Source: Paenibacillus oleatilyticus (GTDB lineage Bacteria; Bacillota; Bacilli; Paenibacillales; NBRC-103111). Taken from it: a stretch of DNA of 64,000 nt. The DNA is taken from positions 1 to 64,000 of the forward strand of contig NZ_JAHNZO010000039.1 in assembly GCF_018998565.1 (NCBI RefSeq), in the 5' to 3' direction. Both the position numbers and the translations under genes were made by a program. Positions 52,636 through 61,801 of this stretch are shown piece by piece (positions within the stretch are counted from its first letter, which is position 1; every line of letters begins with the position of its first letter). Under the pieces are notes generated by a model. The model had not been told where the DNA came from. It saw only the letters and a program-made list of their open reading frames with translations, and did not search any database.

Positions 52636-53748
52636 TTAGCGCTGCTCGATCGGAACGAAGGCTTGGTGCGACGGTCCCGTATATTCGGCGCGCGGACGAA
52701 TGAGGCGGTTATTATCGAATTGCTCGAGAATGTGCGCCGTCCATCCGGACGTACGGCTGATCGCGAAGATCGGCGTGAACAAGTCGCGCGGAATTTCGAG
52801 CGACGTGTAGACGGAAGCGGAGTAGAAGTCTACGTTCGGCTTCAGCCCTTTTTGGCCGGTGACGATCTCTTCGATTTGAATGGACATGTCGTACCAGTTC
52901 ATGTTGCCGGTAATTTTACCGAGCTCCTGGGACATTTTTTGGAGATGCTTCGCGCGCGGGTCGCCGTTTTTATAAACGCGATGGCCGAAGCCCATAATTT
53001 TTTCTTTGTTGGCCAGCTTATCGTTGATATAGCTGGTCACGTTGTCCGCCGTGCCGATTTCTTCGAGCATCGCCATAACCGCTTCGTTGGCTCCGCCATG
53101 CAGCGGGCCTTTGAGCGCGCCGATCGCGGACGTTACACCCGAGTAAATATCGGACAGCGTCGCAACAGTTACGCGCGCGGCGAACGTCGAAGCGTTCAGC
53201 TCGTGGTCGGCATGAAGCACCAGAGCTTTGTCCAAAGCCTGGATGGCGATGGCTTCCGGTTGTTTGCCCGTGAGCATATACAAGAAGTTCTCGGCAACGG
53301 AAGAACAGGATTTCGGCGCGATCGGCTCTTGTCCTTGGCGGATGCGAGCGAATGCCGCTATGATCGTCGGCAGTTGCGCCTGCAGCTTGATCGCTTTGCG
53401 GAGGTTGGATTCCGGAGTCATATCGTTTGCCTCGGCATCGTACAGCGCCAAGCTGGAAACGGCGGTACGAAGCGCGGCCATGGAATTGACGTCTTTCGGG
53501 TACAGCTTAATTTGCTCGATCACTTCGGCAGGAACCGAAGCGTTGTCGCTCAGATCTTTGGTTAATTGATCCAGTTCGGAGCGATTAGGAAGCTTGCCGT
53601 ACCATAACAAGTATACGACCTCTTCGAACGTGGCGTTCTCTGCAAGGTCGTCGATATTGATGCCGCGATAGGTGAGCACACCGTCTATAATGGAGCTGAT
53701 GGAGGACGTTGTGGCTACAATTCCTTCCAAACCTTTGGTAGCAGTCAA
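52636..53748 (-). CDS. citZ: Citrate synthase
   Basis: Condenses acetyl-CoA and oxaloacetate. The 370-aa protein belongs to the short Gram-positive type. Active-site motifs are the His in LHADHELNASTFAARV, the second His in GPLHGGANEAVM and Asp in VDFYSASVYTSL. The start is a TTG at 53748 (product MTATKGLEGIV, as in Bacillus CitZ), with AAGGAGAG 6 nt upstream. First gene of citZ-icd-mdh. A paralogue in the prp operon (60566-61696) is the likely methylcitrate synthase. Confidence 0.95.
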   Translation of the reverse strand: MTATKGLEGIVATTSSISSIIDGVLTYRGINIDDLAENATFEEVVYLLWYGKLPNRSELDQLTKDLSDNASVPAEVIEQIKLYPKDVNSMAALRTAVSSLALYDAEANDMTPESNLRKAIKLQAQLPTIIAAFARIRQGQEPIAPKSCSSVAENFLYMLTGKQPEAIAIQALDKALVLHADHELNASTFAARVTVATLSDIYSGVTSAIGALKGPLHGGANEAVMAMLEEIGTADNVTSYINDKLANKEKIMGFGHRVYKNGDPRAKHLQKMSQELGKITGNMNWYDMSIQIEEIVTGQKGLKPNVDFYSASVYTSLEIPRDLFTPIFAISRTSGWTAHILEQFDNNRLIRPRAEYTGPSHQAFVPIEQR

Positions 53749-53786
53749 GATAATCTCTCCTTTTGCGTTCGAATTCACATAATTCT

Positions 53787-53815
53787 AATATAAAGTATTT
53801 AGATACTAAAGTGAA
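53787..53815 (-). promoter_or_regulatory. Promoter region of citZ with a dyad in the spacer
   Basis: On the minus strand TTCACT (53810-53815) and TATATT (53787-53792) are 17 bp apart. The spacer contains an AGTAT-TTAG-ATACT inverted repeat (53794-53807), so a regulator could block the promoter. The Bacillus citZ regulators CcpC and CcpA recognise other dyads, and no match to either is evident. Confidence 0.5.
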
Positions 53816-54062
53816 CAAATTCAGACATAAAAGTTCATTATCAGCACCATAAACAGATGCTATCTGCGGGATGAATCATATGTATTCAAACCTGTAAACC
53901 CCCATCCGTAAAGGATCTATCCAGTTTCATTATACTCATATTAACTCATAAAAAATCATAATGAATCCAGTTGGACGGCTTTATTTTAGATAGGTATTAA
54001 ATCAACATAGTCCTTTTCTAATTCGCAATTCGTTGGTACATTCGAGGCAGAGGTGGTGAATT

Positions 54063-54185
54063 TTGAAAAAGCACGGCCTGATCGAAAAAATTATGATTAT
54101 ATCGATGTTGGTCCTCGTGATATTTTTTATTGGTACATTTTTTGTAATCAGATATATTTTTCAGCATATTTCCTTTGCCCCTTAG
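54063..54185 (+). CDS. Tiny membrane protein (40 aa)
   Basis: A TTG-started reading frame LKKHGLIEKIMIISMLVLVI... ends ...HISFAP, with GAGGTG 9 nt upstream. The middle 25 residues form one hydrophobic helix after a basic N terminus, so it would insert in the membrane. It lies 92 bp before ppx on the same strand and is too short for most gene finders. TTGGAC and TATTAA 18 bp apart upstream (near 53971-54000) may be its promoter. Function unknown. Confidence 0.5.
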   Translation: MKKHGLIEKIMIISMLVLVIFFIGTFFVIRYIFQHISFAP

Positions 54186-54277
54186 CGAGGAGATTATCGG
54201 GAGGCGGTTCAGTGGACTTCCATCTGCCGTAACGGTAAAATAAAACTAACTTTCACCCGTTAGCAGGAGGACCAGCC

Positions 54278-55819
54278 ATGAACAACAGCCGGCGAATCGG
54301 CATCATTGACATCGGCTCCAACTCGATCCGGTTGGCCGTAAACGAACAAACGACGGGCGGAGCATACCGCGTGATCGGCGAATTTAAGGAATCCGCTCGC
54401 TTGAGCCAGCGGATCGGCGCCGACGGGACATTGGCTCAAGCGGATATTCAGGTGATCGTGCAGATTTTGTCGCATTTTAAACGAATATGTCACGCTCACG
54501 AAGTGACCGAATACCGGGTAGCCGCTACGGCCGCCATCCGCAATGCCGCAAATTCTCAGGAAATTCTGGACACGCTGCGGCGCGAAAGCGGTTTTCACGT
54601 CGAGCTGCTGTCTGGGGAGGATGAAGCCCGACTTGGCTTCTTGGGCATGATCCAAACGATGGATATTTCGGACGGTTTTCTTGTCGACATCGGCGGGGGA
54701 AGCACTGAAATTTCGCTCTTCCGCGACCACGCCTTGATCCGCAGCGTATCGTTTCCTTTCGGTGCGGTCAATACGACGCGCAAATTTGCGTCAAACGGCG
54801 AATTCCACGAAGAACAGCTGCGGGGCATCCGCCAGATGGTCGAGGACGCGCTTGCCCGCGAGCCCTGGATTCGACAGGCTCCCGGCCTGCCGCTCGTCGG
54901 GCTCGGAGGCGGCGTCCGGACGCTATGTAAAATCAATCAGCGCAAGCGCAAATATTCCTTGCCGCTTACGCATAATTATACGATCCCCGCGGCCGAAGTG
55001 GACGAGCTCGCCTCCTGGCTCCCGCTCATGCCCGGAGAAAAACGCAAAAAAATCGACGGCCTGTCCAAAGACCGCTACGATATTATCGTACCGGGACTGC
55101 TGATTCTTCAGACGATCTTTCAGGCGGCCGGCGCTTCGCACTATGTCGTCAGCGGCGCGGGCTTGCGGGACGGCCTGTTCTTCGAAAGCTTTTATCCAGT
55201 CGACACGGAGCTAAAGCATATGGCCGAGCGAAGCGCAGACAACCTGCTCGCCCTTCATTCGACGGCTCCCCAGGCGCATCTCTCACAGGTTAGCCGGACG
55301 GCCTTGAAGCTGTTCGATGCCTTGACGGAGGCGGGAAAGCACCGCTTCGAGCCGCGCGTGCGCCTGTGCCTGATCATCGCGGCCAAGCTGTACCGGATCG
55401 GCGCTTCGCTTAGCTATTACCAGTATCCGAAGCATTCGTTCCACATGATTGCACACACGCGCATCGACGGTCTGACCCACCGCGAAATTCTCATTTGCGC
55501 CTTGACCGCTTCGTACAAAACAAAAGCACGGACCCAGCAGGCCGTGCAGCATCACAAGGATATTTTGAAAAAAACCGATACCGACCTGATCGCCAAGCTC
55601 GGCACGCTGCTTAAGCTCGCCGTCGCTCTCGACATTAGCGAGACGCAGGCGCTGGAAGTGACAAACGCGTTCTCGGAAAGCAAAGCGCTGCATTTAAGGC
55701 TGAAAGCAAAGCACGACCCCTCTGCGGAATACAGAGAGGTCCTCGGATTGCAAAAAGAATTTAAGAATACGTGGGGACAGCAGCTCAAAGTTCACGAGTC
55801 GTCGTTTTCCACGAACTGA
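54278..55819 (+). CDS. ppx: Exopolyphosphatase / pppGpp phosphatase (Ppx/GppA)
   Basis: Releases phosphate from polyphosphate chains or converts pppGpp to ppGpp. The 513-aa protein has the ASKHA-fold N-terminal half (GIIDIGSNSIRLAV, VAATAAIRNAANSQEI, FLVDIGGGSTEISLF) and a C-terminal HD-like helical half (about residues 320-510). GCAGGAGG precedes the ATG. It is convergent with ppk and overlaps it by 35 nt at the 3' ends, so polyphosphate degradation and synthesis genes face each other. Confidence 0.9.
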   Translation: MNNSRRIGIIDIGSNSIRLAVNEQTTGGAYRVIGEFKESARLSQRIGADGTLAQADIQVIVQILSHFKRICHAHEVTEYRVAATAAIRNAANSQEILDTLRRESGFHVELLSGEDEARLGFLGMIQTMDISDGFLVDIGGGSTEISLFRDHALIRSVSFPFGAVNTTRKFASNGEFHEEQLRGIRQMVEDALAREPWIRQAPGLPLVGLGGGVRTLCKINQRKRKYSLPLTHNYTIPAAEVDELASWLPLMPGEKRKKIDGLSKDRYDIIVPGLLILQTIFQAAGASHYVVSGAGLRDGLFFESFYPVDTELKHMAERSADNLLALHSTAPQAHLSQVSRTALKLFDALTEAGKHRFEPRVRLCLIIAAKLYRIGASLSYYQYPKHSFHMIAHTRIDGLTHREILICALTASYKTKARTQQAVQHHKDILKKTDTDLIAKLGTLLKLAVALDISETQALEVTNAFSESKALHLRLKAKHDPSAEYREVLGLQKEFKNTWGQQLKVHESSFSTN

Positions 55820-57878
55820 TGCGCATGGCCGCAAATTGACTGCGAAGCTGCAGCACGTTTCCTTCCGAGCGGACATGCTCGTACATGCCGTTCGGTTGGA
55901 GCTGCCGCGCCTTCACGTTATCCTTCAGGCTGAGCCCCAATATATTGATCAGCGACTGCTGGATGCTTTTGTCAAATACGGGGCACATCAGCTCGACGCG
56001 CCGCGTCAGGTTCCGGGTCATCCAGTCCGCGCTGGCGATATACACTTCCGGCTCCCCACCGTTCTCGAAATAAAAAATGCGCGAGTGCTCCAAAAACCGG
56101 TCCACGATGCTGCGCACCGTGATCCGCTCGCTCAGTCCCGGAACACCGGGTCGCAAGCAGCATACGCCGCGCACGATCAGATCGATCTCGACCCCCGCCT
56201 GCGAGGCCGCATACAGCTCGTCGACCATCTGCTGGTTCGATAGCGAGTTGAACTTGGCAATGATCCGTGCCGGCTTGCCTTCGGCGGCGTGCTTCGCTTC
56301 GCGGCGAATTTTCTCGAACAGTTTATCCATCATGTCGGTAGGCGCCACGCCGAACGCTTTCCAGTTGTGCGGCGCCGAATAGCCGGTCACCTCGTTAAAC
56401 AGCGCGGAAGCGTCCTCCCCGATCTCCTTATGCGACGTAAACAAGCCGATATCGGTGTACAATCTTGCCGTATTGTCGTTGTAATTCCCCGTGCCCACGT
56501 GCACGTACCGCCGCAGCCCATCCGCTTCCTGCCGGACGACCAGCGTAATTTTGGCATGCGTCTTCAGCCCCACGAGCCCGTAAACGACGTGGCAGCCCGC
56601 CTGCTCCAGCTTGCGCGCCCAAGCGATGTTGCGCTCTTCGTCAAACCGCGCCTTCAGCTCCACCACGACCGTGACCTGCTTGCCGGACTCCGCCGCACGG
56701 GCAAGCCCTTGAATAAGCGGGGAATTGCCGCTGACCCGGTACAGCGTCATTTTGATGGCGAGCACTTGCGGATCGTAAGCCGCTTGGAGCACAAAATCGG
56801 TGACGGCATCGAACGACTCGTATGGGTGATACACCAGCACATCCTGCTGCCTCAGCTTGGCGAACAGATCCTCGACATCGTCGAGCTCGGAAGGATATAC
56901 CGGTTGGATCGGGGCATAGCGCAAATGATCGAAGCCTTGGAGCGCCGACGCCATTTTCATAAAATACGTCAGGTCGAGCGGCCCGTCGATTTCAAAAATA
57001 TTCTCGACAATCTCAAACTCCTCCGTCAACTGCTCCAACGCATACGGGTGAATGCCCTTCTGTACCTCCAGCCGGACCGGCGTCCCCCAGCGCCGCTTGC
57101 GGAGCTGGATTTCGATCTCCTCGAGCAAATCCTCGGCGCCTTCCTCGTTCAGCGTCAAGTCCGCGTTGCGCGTCAGCCGGAACGCATGGACCGACATCGG
57201 AATATAGCCGCTGAACAGCGTATGGATGTGTTTTTCAATAAGATTTTCCATAAGAATGAATTCGCGCTTCTTGCTGTTGGTTCGTCCGGGCACCGCCAGG
57301 TAACGGCTTAAATTCGACGGCACCTGAAGGATGGCAAAATACGGTTCGTCCTCCGGATCGTCGCCTGCCTTCATCAGCACGACCGCCAAATATAAAGCCT
57401 GAGTCCGCACCAGAGGAAAAGGCCGCGACTGGTCGACCGCCATCGGCGTCAGCACAGGAAAGACGATATCGTGGTAATATTCGTCCATCGCTTTGCGCTG
57501 GGTTACGTTCAAATCGTCGTATTCGGTAAAAATAATGCCTTCTTTGCCAAGCTGCCGGATGATGTCCCGGTACGTCTTGTACTGCTCCGTTACCATTTTG
57601 GAGGAGCGCTTCATGACCCGTTTGAACAATCCGGCGGGCGTATAGCCGGTGAAATCTTTTTTGGTATGGCCCGCTTTGATCTGATCCTTGATGCCGGCTA
57701 CGCGGACACTCATAAACTCGTCTAAATTAGAAGAAACGATCGATAAAAATTTGACGCGTTCAAGCAGCGGCGTCTCGGGGTCCTGCGCCTCCTCCAGCAC
57801 GCGCCAGTTGAATTCGACCCAACTTAAGTCGCGGTTCAGATAATGGTTGGCGGTCTCACGTGCGGCAATATCCTTCAT
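55785..57878 (-). CDS. ppk: Polyphosphate kinase
   Basis: Synthesises polyphosphate from ATP. The 697-aa Ppk1 has the N-terminal YLNRDLSWVEFNWRVLEEA, the phospholipase-D-like C1/C2 domains with the autophosphorylated His in LKTHAKITLVVRQ and a second HVGTGNYND, and YFENGGEPEVYIASADWMTR. Start at ATG 57878, with GGAGGG about 11 nt upstream. A 39-bp PhoP-type box lies upstream, so phosphate starvation probably induces it. Confidence 0.95.
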   Translation of the reverse strand: MKDIAARETANHYLNRDLSWVEFNWRVLEEAQDPETPLLERVKFLSIVSSNLDEFMSVRVAGIKDQIKAGHTKKDFTGYTPAGLFKRVMKRSSKMVTEQYKTYRDIIRQLGKEGIIFTEYDDLNVTQRKAMDEYYHDIVFPVLTPMAVDQSRPFPLVRTQALYLAVVLMKAGDDPEDEPYFAILQVPSNLSRYLAVPGRTNSKKREFILMENLIEKHIHTLFSGYIPMSVHAFRLTRNADLTLNEEGAEDLLEEIEIQLRKRRWGTPVRLEVQKGIHPYALEQLTEEFEIVENIFEIDGPLDLTYFMKMASALQGFDHLRYAPIQPVYPSELDDVEDLFAKLRQQDVLVYHPYESFDAVTDFVLQAAYDPQVLAIKMTLYRVSGNSPLIQGLARAAESGKQVTVVVELKARFDEERNIAWARKLEQAGCHVVYGLVGLKTHAKITLVVRQEADGLRRYVHVGTGNYNDNTARLYTDIGLFTSHKEIGEDASALFNEVTGYSAPHNWKAFGVAPTDMMDKLFEKIRREAKHAAEGKPARIIAKFNSLSNQQMVDELYAASQAGVEIDLIVRGVCCLRPGVPGLSERITVRSIVDRFLEHSRIFYFENGGEPEVYIASADWMTRNLTRRVELMCPVFDKSIQQSLINILGLSLKDNVKARQLQPNGMYEHVRSEGNVLQLRSQFAAMRISSWKTTTREL

Positions 57879-57936
57879 AAGGTAGTAAACCCTCCATGGT
57901 CATTCACCGTTTAGCTTCATTTCATCTGCTTTCTAC

Positions 57937-57990
57937 ATCGTAATTCGACAATGTTAAGCGAGCGTGCTCTTTTTGTTAATTTTATGTAAA
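57937..57990 (-). promoter_or_regulatory. PhoP (Pho) box and promoter of ppk
   Basis: On the minus strand TTTACA, TTAACA, a poor repeat (AGCACG) and TTAACA follow at 11-bp steps (57985, 57974, 57963, 57952). TACGAT (57937-57942) lies 9 bp after the last repeat. Repeat number, spacing, the poor third repeat and the -10 sequence are all the same as upstream of pstS. Confidence 0.78.
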
Positions 57991-58057
57991 CGCAAGGGAA
58001 AATACACCTAAATTTTATCCGGGACGGATTCAAAAAGAGCTTTATCATTATACAACG

Positions 58058-58099
58058 AAAAGAGCTCCCGAAGGAACTAGCCTCTTCAGGAACTCTTCA
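58058..58099 (-). terminator. Terminator of the prp operon
   Basis: AAGAGTTCC and GGAGCTCTT form a stem (one G-U) followed by a TTTT tract on the minus strand. It lies 30 bp after the prpB stop. Confidence 0.65.
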
Positions 58100-58129
58100 C
58101 GTAACGACAATCGTTGGAAATCAAAGGAT

Positions 58130-59038
58130 CTAATCGGTTGACGGCAGGACGGTTTTTGCGATTTTTCCGTCCAAGGCTTCGTAATCGTAATATCGGATCA
58201 TATCGTACAGCTCCTTGCGGGTTTGCATGTCTTGAAGCGATCCCGCTTGCGTCCCGGTACGGCTGATTTCAGCAAATACGCGCTCGTAAGCTTTGGCCGC
58301 GACACGCAGCGAGGTTACCGGATAAATGACCATATTGAAGCCCCAGGCCTCGAACTGCTCAGCGGTATAATACGGCGTTTTTCCGAACTCCGTCATATTG
58401 GCCAGCAGCGGCGCGTCGATGGCGGAGCGGAACCGCTTGAACTCCTCCTCGCTCTCCAGCGCCTCCGGAAAAATCCCGTCCGCTCCCGCCGCCAAATAAT
58501 GCTTGGCCCGGTCAACCGCCGCTTCGAAGCCTTCTACGCTTTTGGCGTCCGTGCGGGCGATGACGACGAGCGTTGGGCTGATTTCCTTGATCGTCTTGAT
58601 TTTTTGCATCATTTCTTCGGTTGAAACGAGCTTTTTGCCGTTCAGGTGGCCGCATTTCTTCGGCATTTCCTGATCCTCGATCTGGACGGCGGCCACCTTG
58701 GCTTCGACCATTTCCTTGGCCGTCCGGGCTGCGTTCAAGATGCCGCCGAAGCCGGTATCGATATCGACCAGCAGCGGAAGCATCGAGACACGGACGAGCT
58801 CGCGGGCCCGGTCCGCAACTTCATTGGAATAGATCAGCCCGAGATCCGGCAAGCCCCGGCTGGCCGTATAGGCGGCACCGGACAAATAAAGCGCCTCGAA
58901 ACCGAATTGTCCGGCGATTCTGGCCGCCATTCCGTCGTGCGCACCCGGAATTTTGAGAATCGGCCCCGCTTCCATCCGTTTCCGAAAAGCGGCCGCCAGC
59001 TCCCGTTGCTCCTTCTCCTGCTCCATCAACCATGCCAT
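58130..59038 (-). CDS. prpB: 2-methylisocitrate lyase
   Basis: Splits 2-methylisocitrate into pyruvate and succinate, the last step of the methylcitrate cycle. The 302-aa PEP-mutase/ICL-fold protein carries the signature KKCGH (catalytic Cys) in IEDQEMPKKCGHLNGKKL, DIDTGFGG and IARTDAKSVEGFEAA. GGGAGGAG precedes the ATG. Third gene of prpC-prpD-prpB. Confidence 0.94.
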   Translation of the reverse strand: MAWLMEQEKEQRELAAAFRKRMEAGPILKIPGAHDGMAARIAGQFGFEALYLSGAAYTASRGLPDLGLIYSNEVADRARELVRVSMLPLLVDIDTGFGGILNAARTAKEMVEAKVAAVQIEDQEMPKKCGHLNGKKLVSTEEMMQKIKTIKEISPTLVVIARTDAKSVEGFEAAVDRAKHYLAAGADGIFPEALESEEEFKRFRSAIDAPLLANMTEFGKTPYYTAEQFEAWGFNMVIYPVTSLRVAAKAYERVFAEISRTGTQAGSLQDMQTRKELYDMIRYYDYEALDGKIAKTVLPSTD

Positions 59039-59083
59039 CGCTACTCCTCCCGGGAAGTCGTATTCCGCAACCTTACCGTTAAA

Positions 59084-60544
59084 CTAAATGACGTACAAAT
59101 TCATATATTCATTGACCGGCATCTGTTCCAACTGCTCCAAGTCAAGCGACAGTTCGAGGATTTGCGCTGCTTTTGGCTTAGGGAATCTCGTCAGCAGATT
59201 GGCTTCGAATTTGTCGATCACCTTCGGCAGTCCTTCGGCCCGTCGTCTGCGGTGACCGATCGGGTATTCGCACTCCACGTTCACTGTCTCCGTTCCGTCC
59301 TTGAACCGGATTTGGATCGCATTGGCAATCGACCGTTTGTCCGGATCGAGGTAATCCCGGCTGTACTGCGGATTCTCCGTGACGACCATCTTGTCCCGCA
59401 GCGCATCGATTCGCGGGTCGGCGGCCGCCTCATCCTCATAATGCTCCGCCGTCAATTCGCCATGCAGCAAGCCTACCGCCACCATGTATTGAAGGCAGTG
59501 GTCCCGGTCCGCCGGGTTATGCAGCGGGCCTTTCTTATCGATGATGCGGATGGCCGATTCATGCGTCGTAATCGTAATCCGATCGATCTCGTCCAGCCGG
59601 TCCTTGATTTGCGGGTGCAGCGCAAAGGCGCATTCGACGGCGGTCTGGGCGTGGAATTCGGCGGGGAAGGAAATTTTAAACAATACGTTCTCCATCACGT
59701 AAGAGCCGAGCGGGCGTGCAAGCTTCAGGAGCTTGCCCTGGAACAATACGTCCTGGAAGCCCCACGTTTTGGCCGAAAGCGCGGTGGCGTATCCCATTTC
59801 GCCGTTGACGGCCATGAGAGCCAGACGAACCGCGCGGCTGGTCGCATCTCCGGCCGCCCACGATTTGCGCGATCCCGTATTCGGCGCGTGCCGGTACGTG
59901 CGCAAGCTGCCGCCGTCCAGCCAGGCGTTGGAAAGCGCGTTGACCACCTCGTCCCGGCTGCCGCCCAGCATCGCCGTAACGACGGCCGTTGAAGCAATCT
60001 TCACCAAAAGCACGTGATCCAAGCCTACGCGGTTGAAGCTGTTTTCGAGGGCGAGCACCCCTTGAATTTCGTGCGCCTTCACGGCGGCGTCCAGCACGTC
60101 CCGCATCCGCAAAGGGGCTTTGCCTTCCGCGATCCGGACGCGGCTGAGATAGTCGGCTACCGCCAAAATGCCGCCCAAATTGTCCGAAGGATGTCCCCAC
60201 TCGGCAGCCAGCCACGTATCGTTATAATCAAGCCAGCGGATCATGCACCCGATATTGAACGCCCCGTGCACGGGGTCGAGCTCATAGCGGGTTCCCAGCA
60301 CCCGGCAGCCGTGAGGCACGGTGACACCCGGTACGACGGGCCCGAGATGCTTCGCGCATTCCGGAAAGCGCAGCGCCAAAATGGCGGTGCCGAGCGAATC
60401 CAAGACAACGTGCTGTGCAATGCGCCGGGCTTCGGGACTTTGGACCTCGTATTCTAACGCGTAATCCGCGATGTCAACTAATAATTGGTCCGCAGCGGCT
60501 GCGGTTCGTCCTTGTTCATAGGCCATAGATGAGTTTCCTGCCAT
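59084..60544 (-). CDS. prpD: 2-methylcitrate dehydratase
   Basis: Converts 2-methylcitrate to 2-methyl-cis-aconitate. The 486-aa MmgE/PrpD-family protein has [20 protein letters not shown], the [20 protein letters not shown] active-site segment and [20 protein letters not shown]. Start at ATG 60544 with GGGAGGAG 8 nt upstream, rather than 60562. It lies between prpC and prpB. The PrpD type needs no iron-sulfur cluster. Confidence 0.94.
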   Translation of the reverse strand: MAGNSSMAYEQGRTAAAADQLLVDIADYALEYEVQSPEARRIAQHVVLDSLGTAILALRFPECAKHLGPVVPGVTVPHGCRVLGTRYELDPVHGAFNIGCMIRWLDYNDTWLAAEWGHPSDNLGGILAVADYLSRVRIAEGKAPLRMRDVLDAAVKAHEIQGVLALENSFNRVGLDHVLLVKIASTAVVTAMLGGSRDEVVNALSNAWLDGGSLRTYRHAPNTGSRKSWAAGDATSRAVRLALMAVNGEMGYATALSAKTWGFQDVLFQGKLLKLARPLGSYVMENVLFKISFPAEFHAQTAVECAFALHPQIKDRLDEIDRITITTHESAIRIIDKKGPLHNPADRDHCLQYMVAVGLLHGELTAEHYEDEAAADPRIDALRDKMVVTENPQYSRDYLDPDKRSIANAIQIRFKDGTETVNVECEYPIGHRRRRAEGLPKVIDKFEANLLTRFPKPKAAQILELSLDLEQLEQMPVNEYMNLYVI

Positions 60545-60565
60545 ATCGATGTCTCCTCCCACTAG

Positions 60566-61696
60566 TTATGAGCCGACCGAGGCCGAATTGGGGTGCAAAT
60601 CGCGCGGTCCCTTGTACAGAACACGAGGCCGGAAAAGCCGGTTGTTCGCGTGCTGCTCCATCACATGTGCGCAGACGCCAACCGTCCGGGCGGCGAGAAA
60701 GACCGGGGTGAATAGGTCGATCGGAATGCCCAGCAAATAATAAACCGGCGCGGCGTAGTAATCGAGGTTCGGATACAATCCTTTTTCGCGGTTCATCACC
60801 TCTTCGCCGATGACGCACATGCGGTACAGCTTCTCTTCGTTTTTGGCGGCCGCAAGCAGGGCTAACGCCTCTTTCATCAGCATCGCGCGCGGGTCCGGCT
60901 TCTTCATGTACACCCGGTGGCCGAAGCCCATGATGCGCTCCTTGCGGGACAATTTGCCTAGGATCAGCGGCTCCATCCTGTCCTCATCTCCCGCTTCCAG
61001 CAGCATCTTCATCACCGCTTCGTTCGCTCCGCCATGCAGCGTGCCTTTCAGCGAAGCGACGGCGCCGGTCAGCGCCCCGTACAGATCGGCCTGCGTGGAA
61101 GCAATGACTCGCGCGGCAAAGGTCGAGTTAGGCATCTCATGCTCGCTGTATACGATCAGCGACTGATCGAATGTCCTCTCTTCCATTTCGGAAGGAACCT
61201 TCCCGGTAATCATGTACAAGAAGTTGGCGCTGTATGAAAGGTCTTGGCGGGGCTCCACCAGAGGCTGCCGCCTGGAGGCATGATAGCTGGCCGCCACGAT
61301 CTGCGGTACTTTTGCCAGCAACCGGATCGATTTGCGGTAATTCGCTTCCCGCGACCGGTCTTCGATATCCTGATCATAGCCGGCAATGGCGGAAATGCCC
61401 GTGCGCAGGGCATCCATCAGATGCGTCTGCTGCGGAAGCAGGCGCAGGATCGACAGCGCATCCTCCGGCAGTCCGTATTCCGTCTTGAGGCTAAGTTCGA
61501 GAGCATTCCGCCATTCGGGCGTAGGCAGACTGCCGTCAAGCATTAACGAAACGACGTCCAAATAAGTAACGGTGTTGGCCAATTCGATAAGATCGTAACC
61601 CCGCAGCACAATTTGTTCTTTTTCAACATCCAAATAGGAAATTTCGGTCTCGCTCGCGATAACGTTTTCAAGGCCGGGCTGGAATGATCCGCTCAT
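60566..61696 (-). CDS. prpC: 2-methylcitrate synthase
   Basis: Condenses propionyl-CoA with oxaloacetate; probably also acts as a second citrate synthase. The 376-aa protein is of the citrate-synthase fold, with SEHEMPNSTFAARV, KGTLHGGANEAVM and NLDYYAAPVYYLLG. The neighbouring prpD and prpB identify it as the methylcitrate enzyme (MmgD-like). GGGAGGAG lies upstream of the ATG. It is the first gene of the operon, with the LysR gene immediately upstream. Confidence 0.92.
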   Translation of the reverse strand: MSGSFQPGLENVIASETEISYLDVEKEQIVLRGYDLIELANTVTYLDVVSLMLDGSLPTPEWRNALELSLKTEYGLPEDALSILRLLPQQTHLMDALRTGISAIAGYDQDIEDRSREANYRKSIRLLAKVPQIVAASYHASRRQPLVEPRQDLSYSANFLYMITGKVPSEMEERTFDQSLIVYSEHEMPNSTFAARVIASTQADLYGALTGAVASLKGTLHGGANEAVMKMLLEAGDEDRMEPLILGKLSRKERIMGFGHRVYMKKPDPRAMLMKEALALLAAAKNEEKLYRMCVIGEEVMNREKGLYPNLDYYAAPVYYLLGIPIDLFTPVFLAARTVGVCAHVMEQHANNRLFRPRVLYKGPRDLHPNSASVGS

Positions 61697-61801
61697 CGTT
61701 CTTTCGCTCCTCCCGATGGTTTGACTTTGCCCCTTCAGTATATCGACCCGCTGGAAAACGCGTCCAATATCCGTTACGTCCTTCCTGATATGCGGAACGT
61801 A

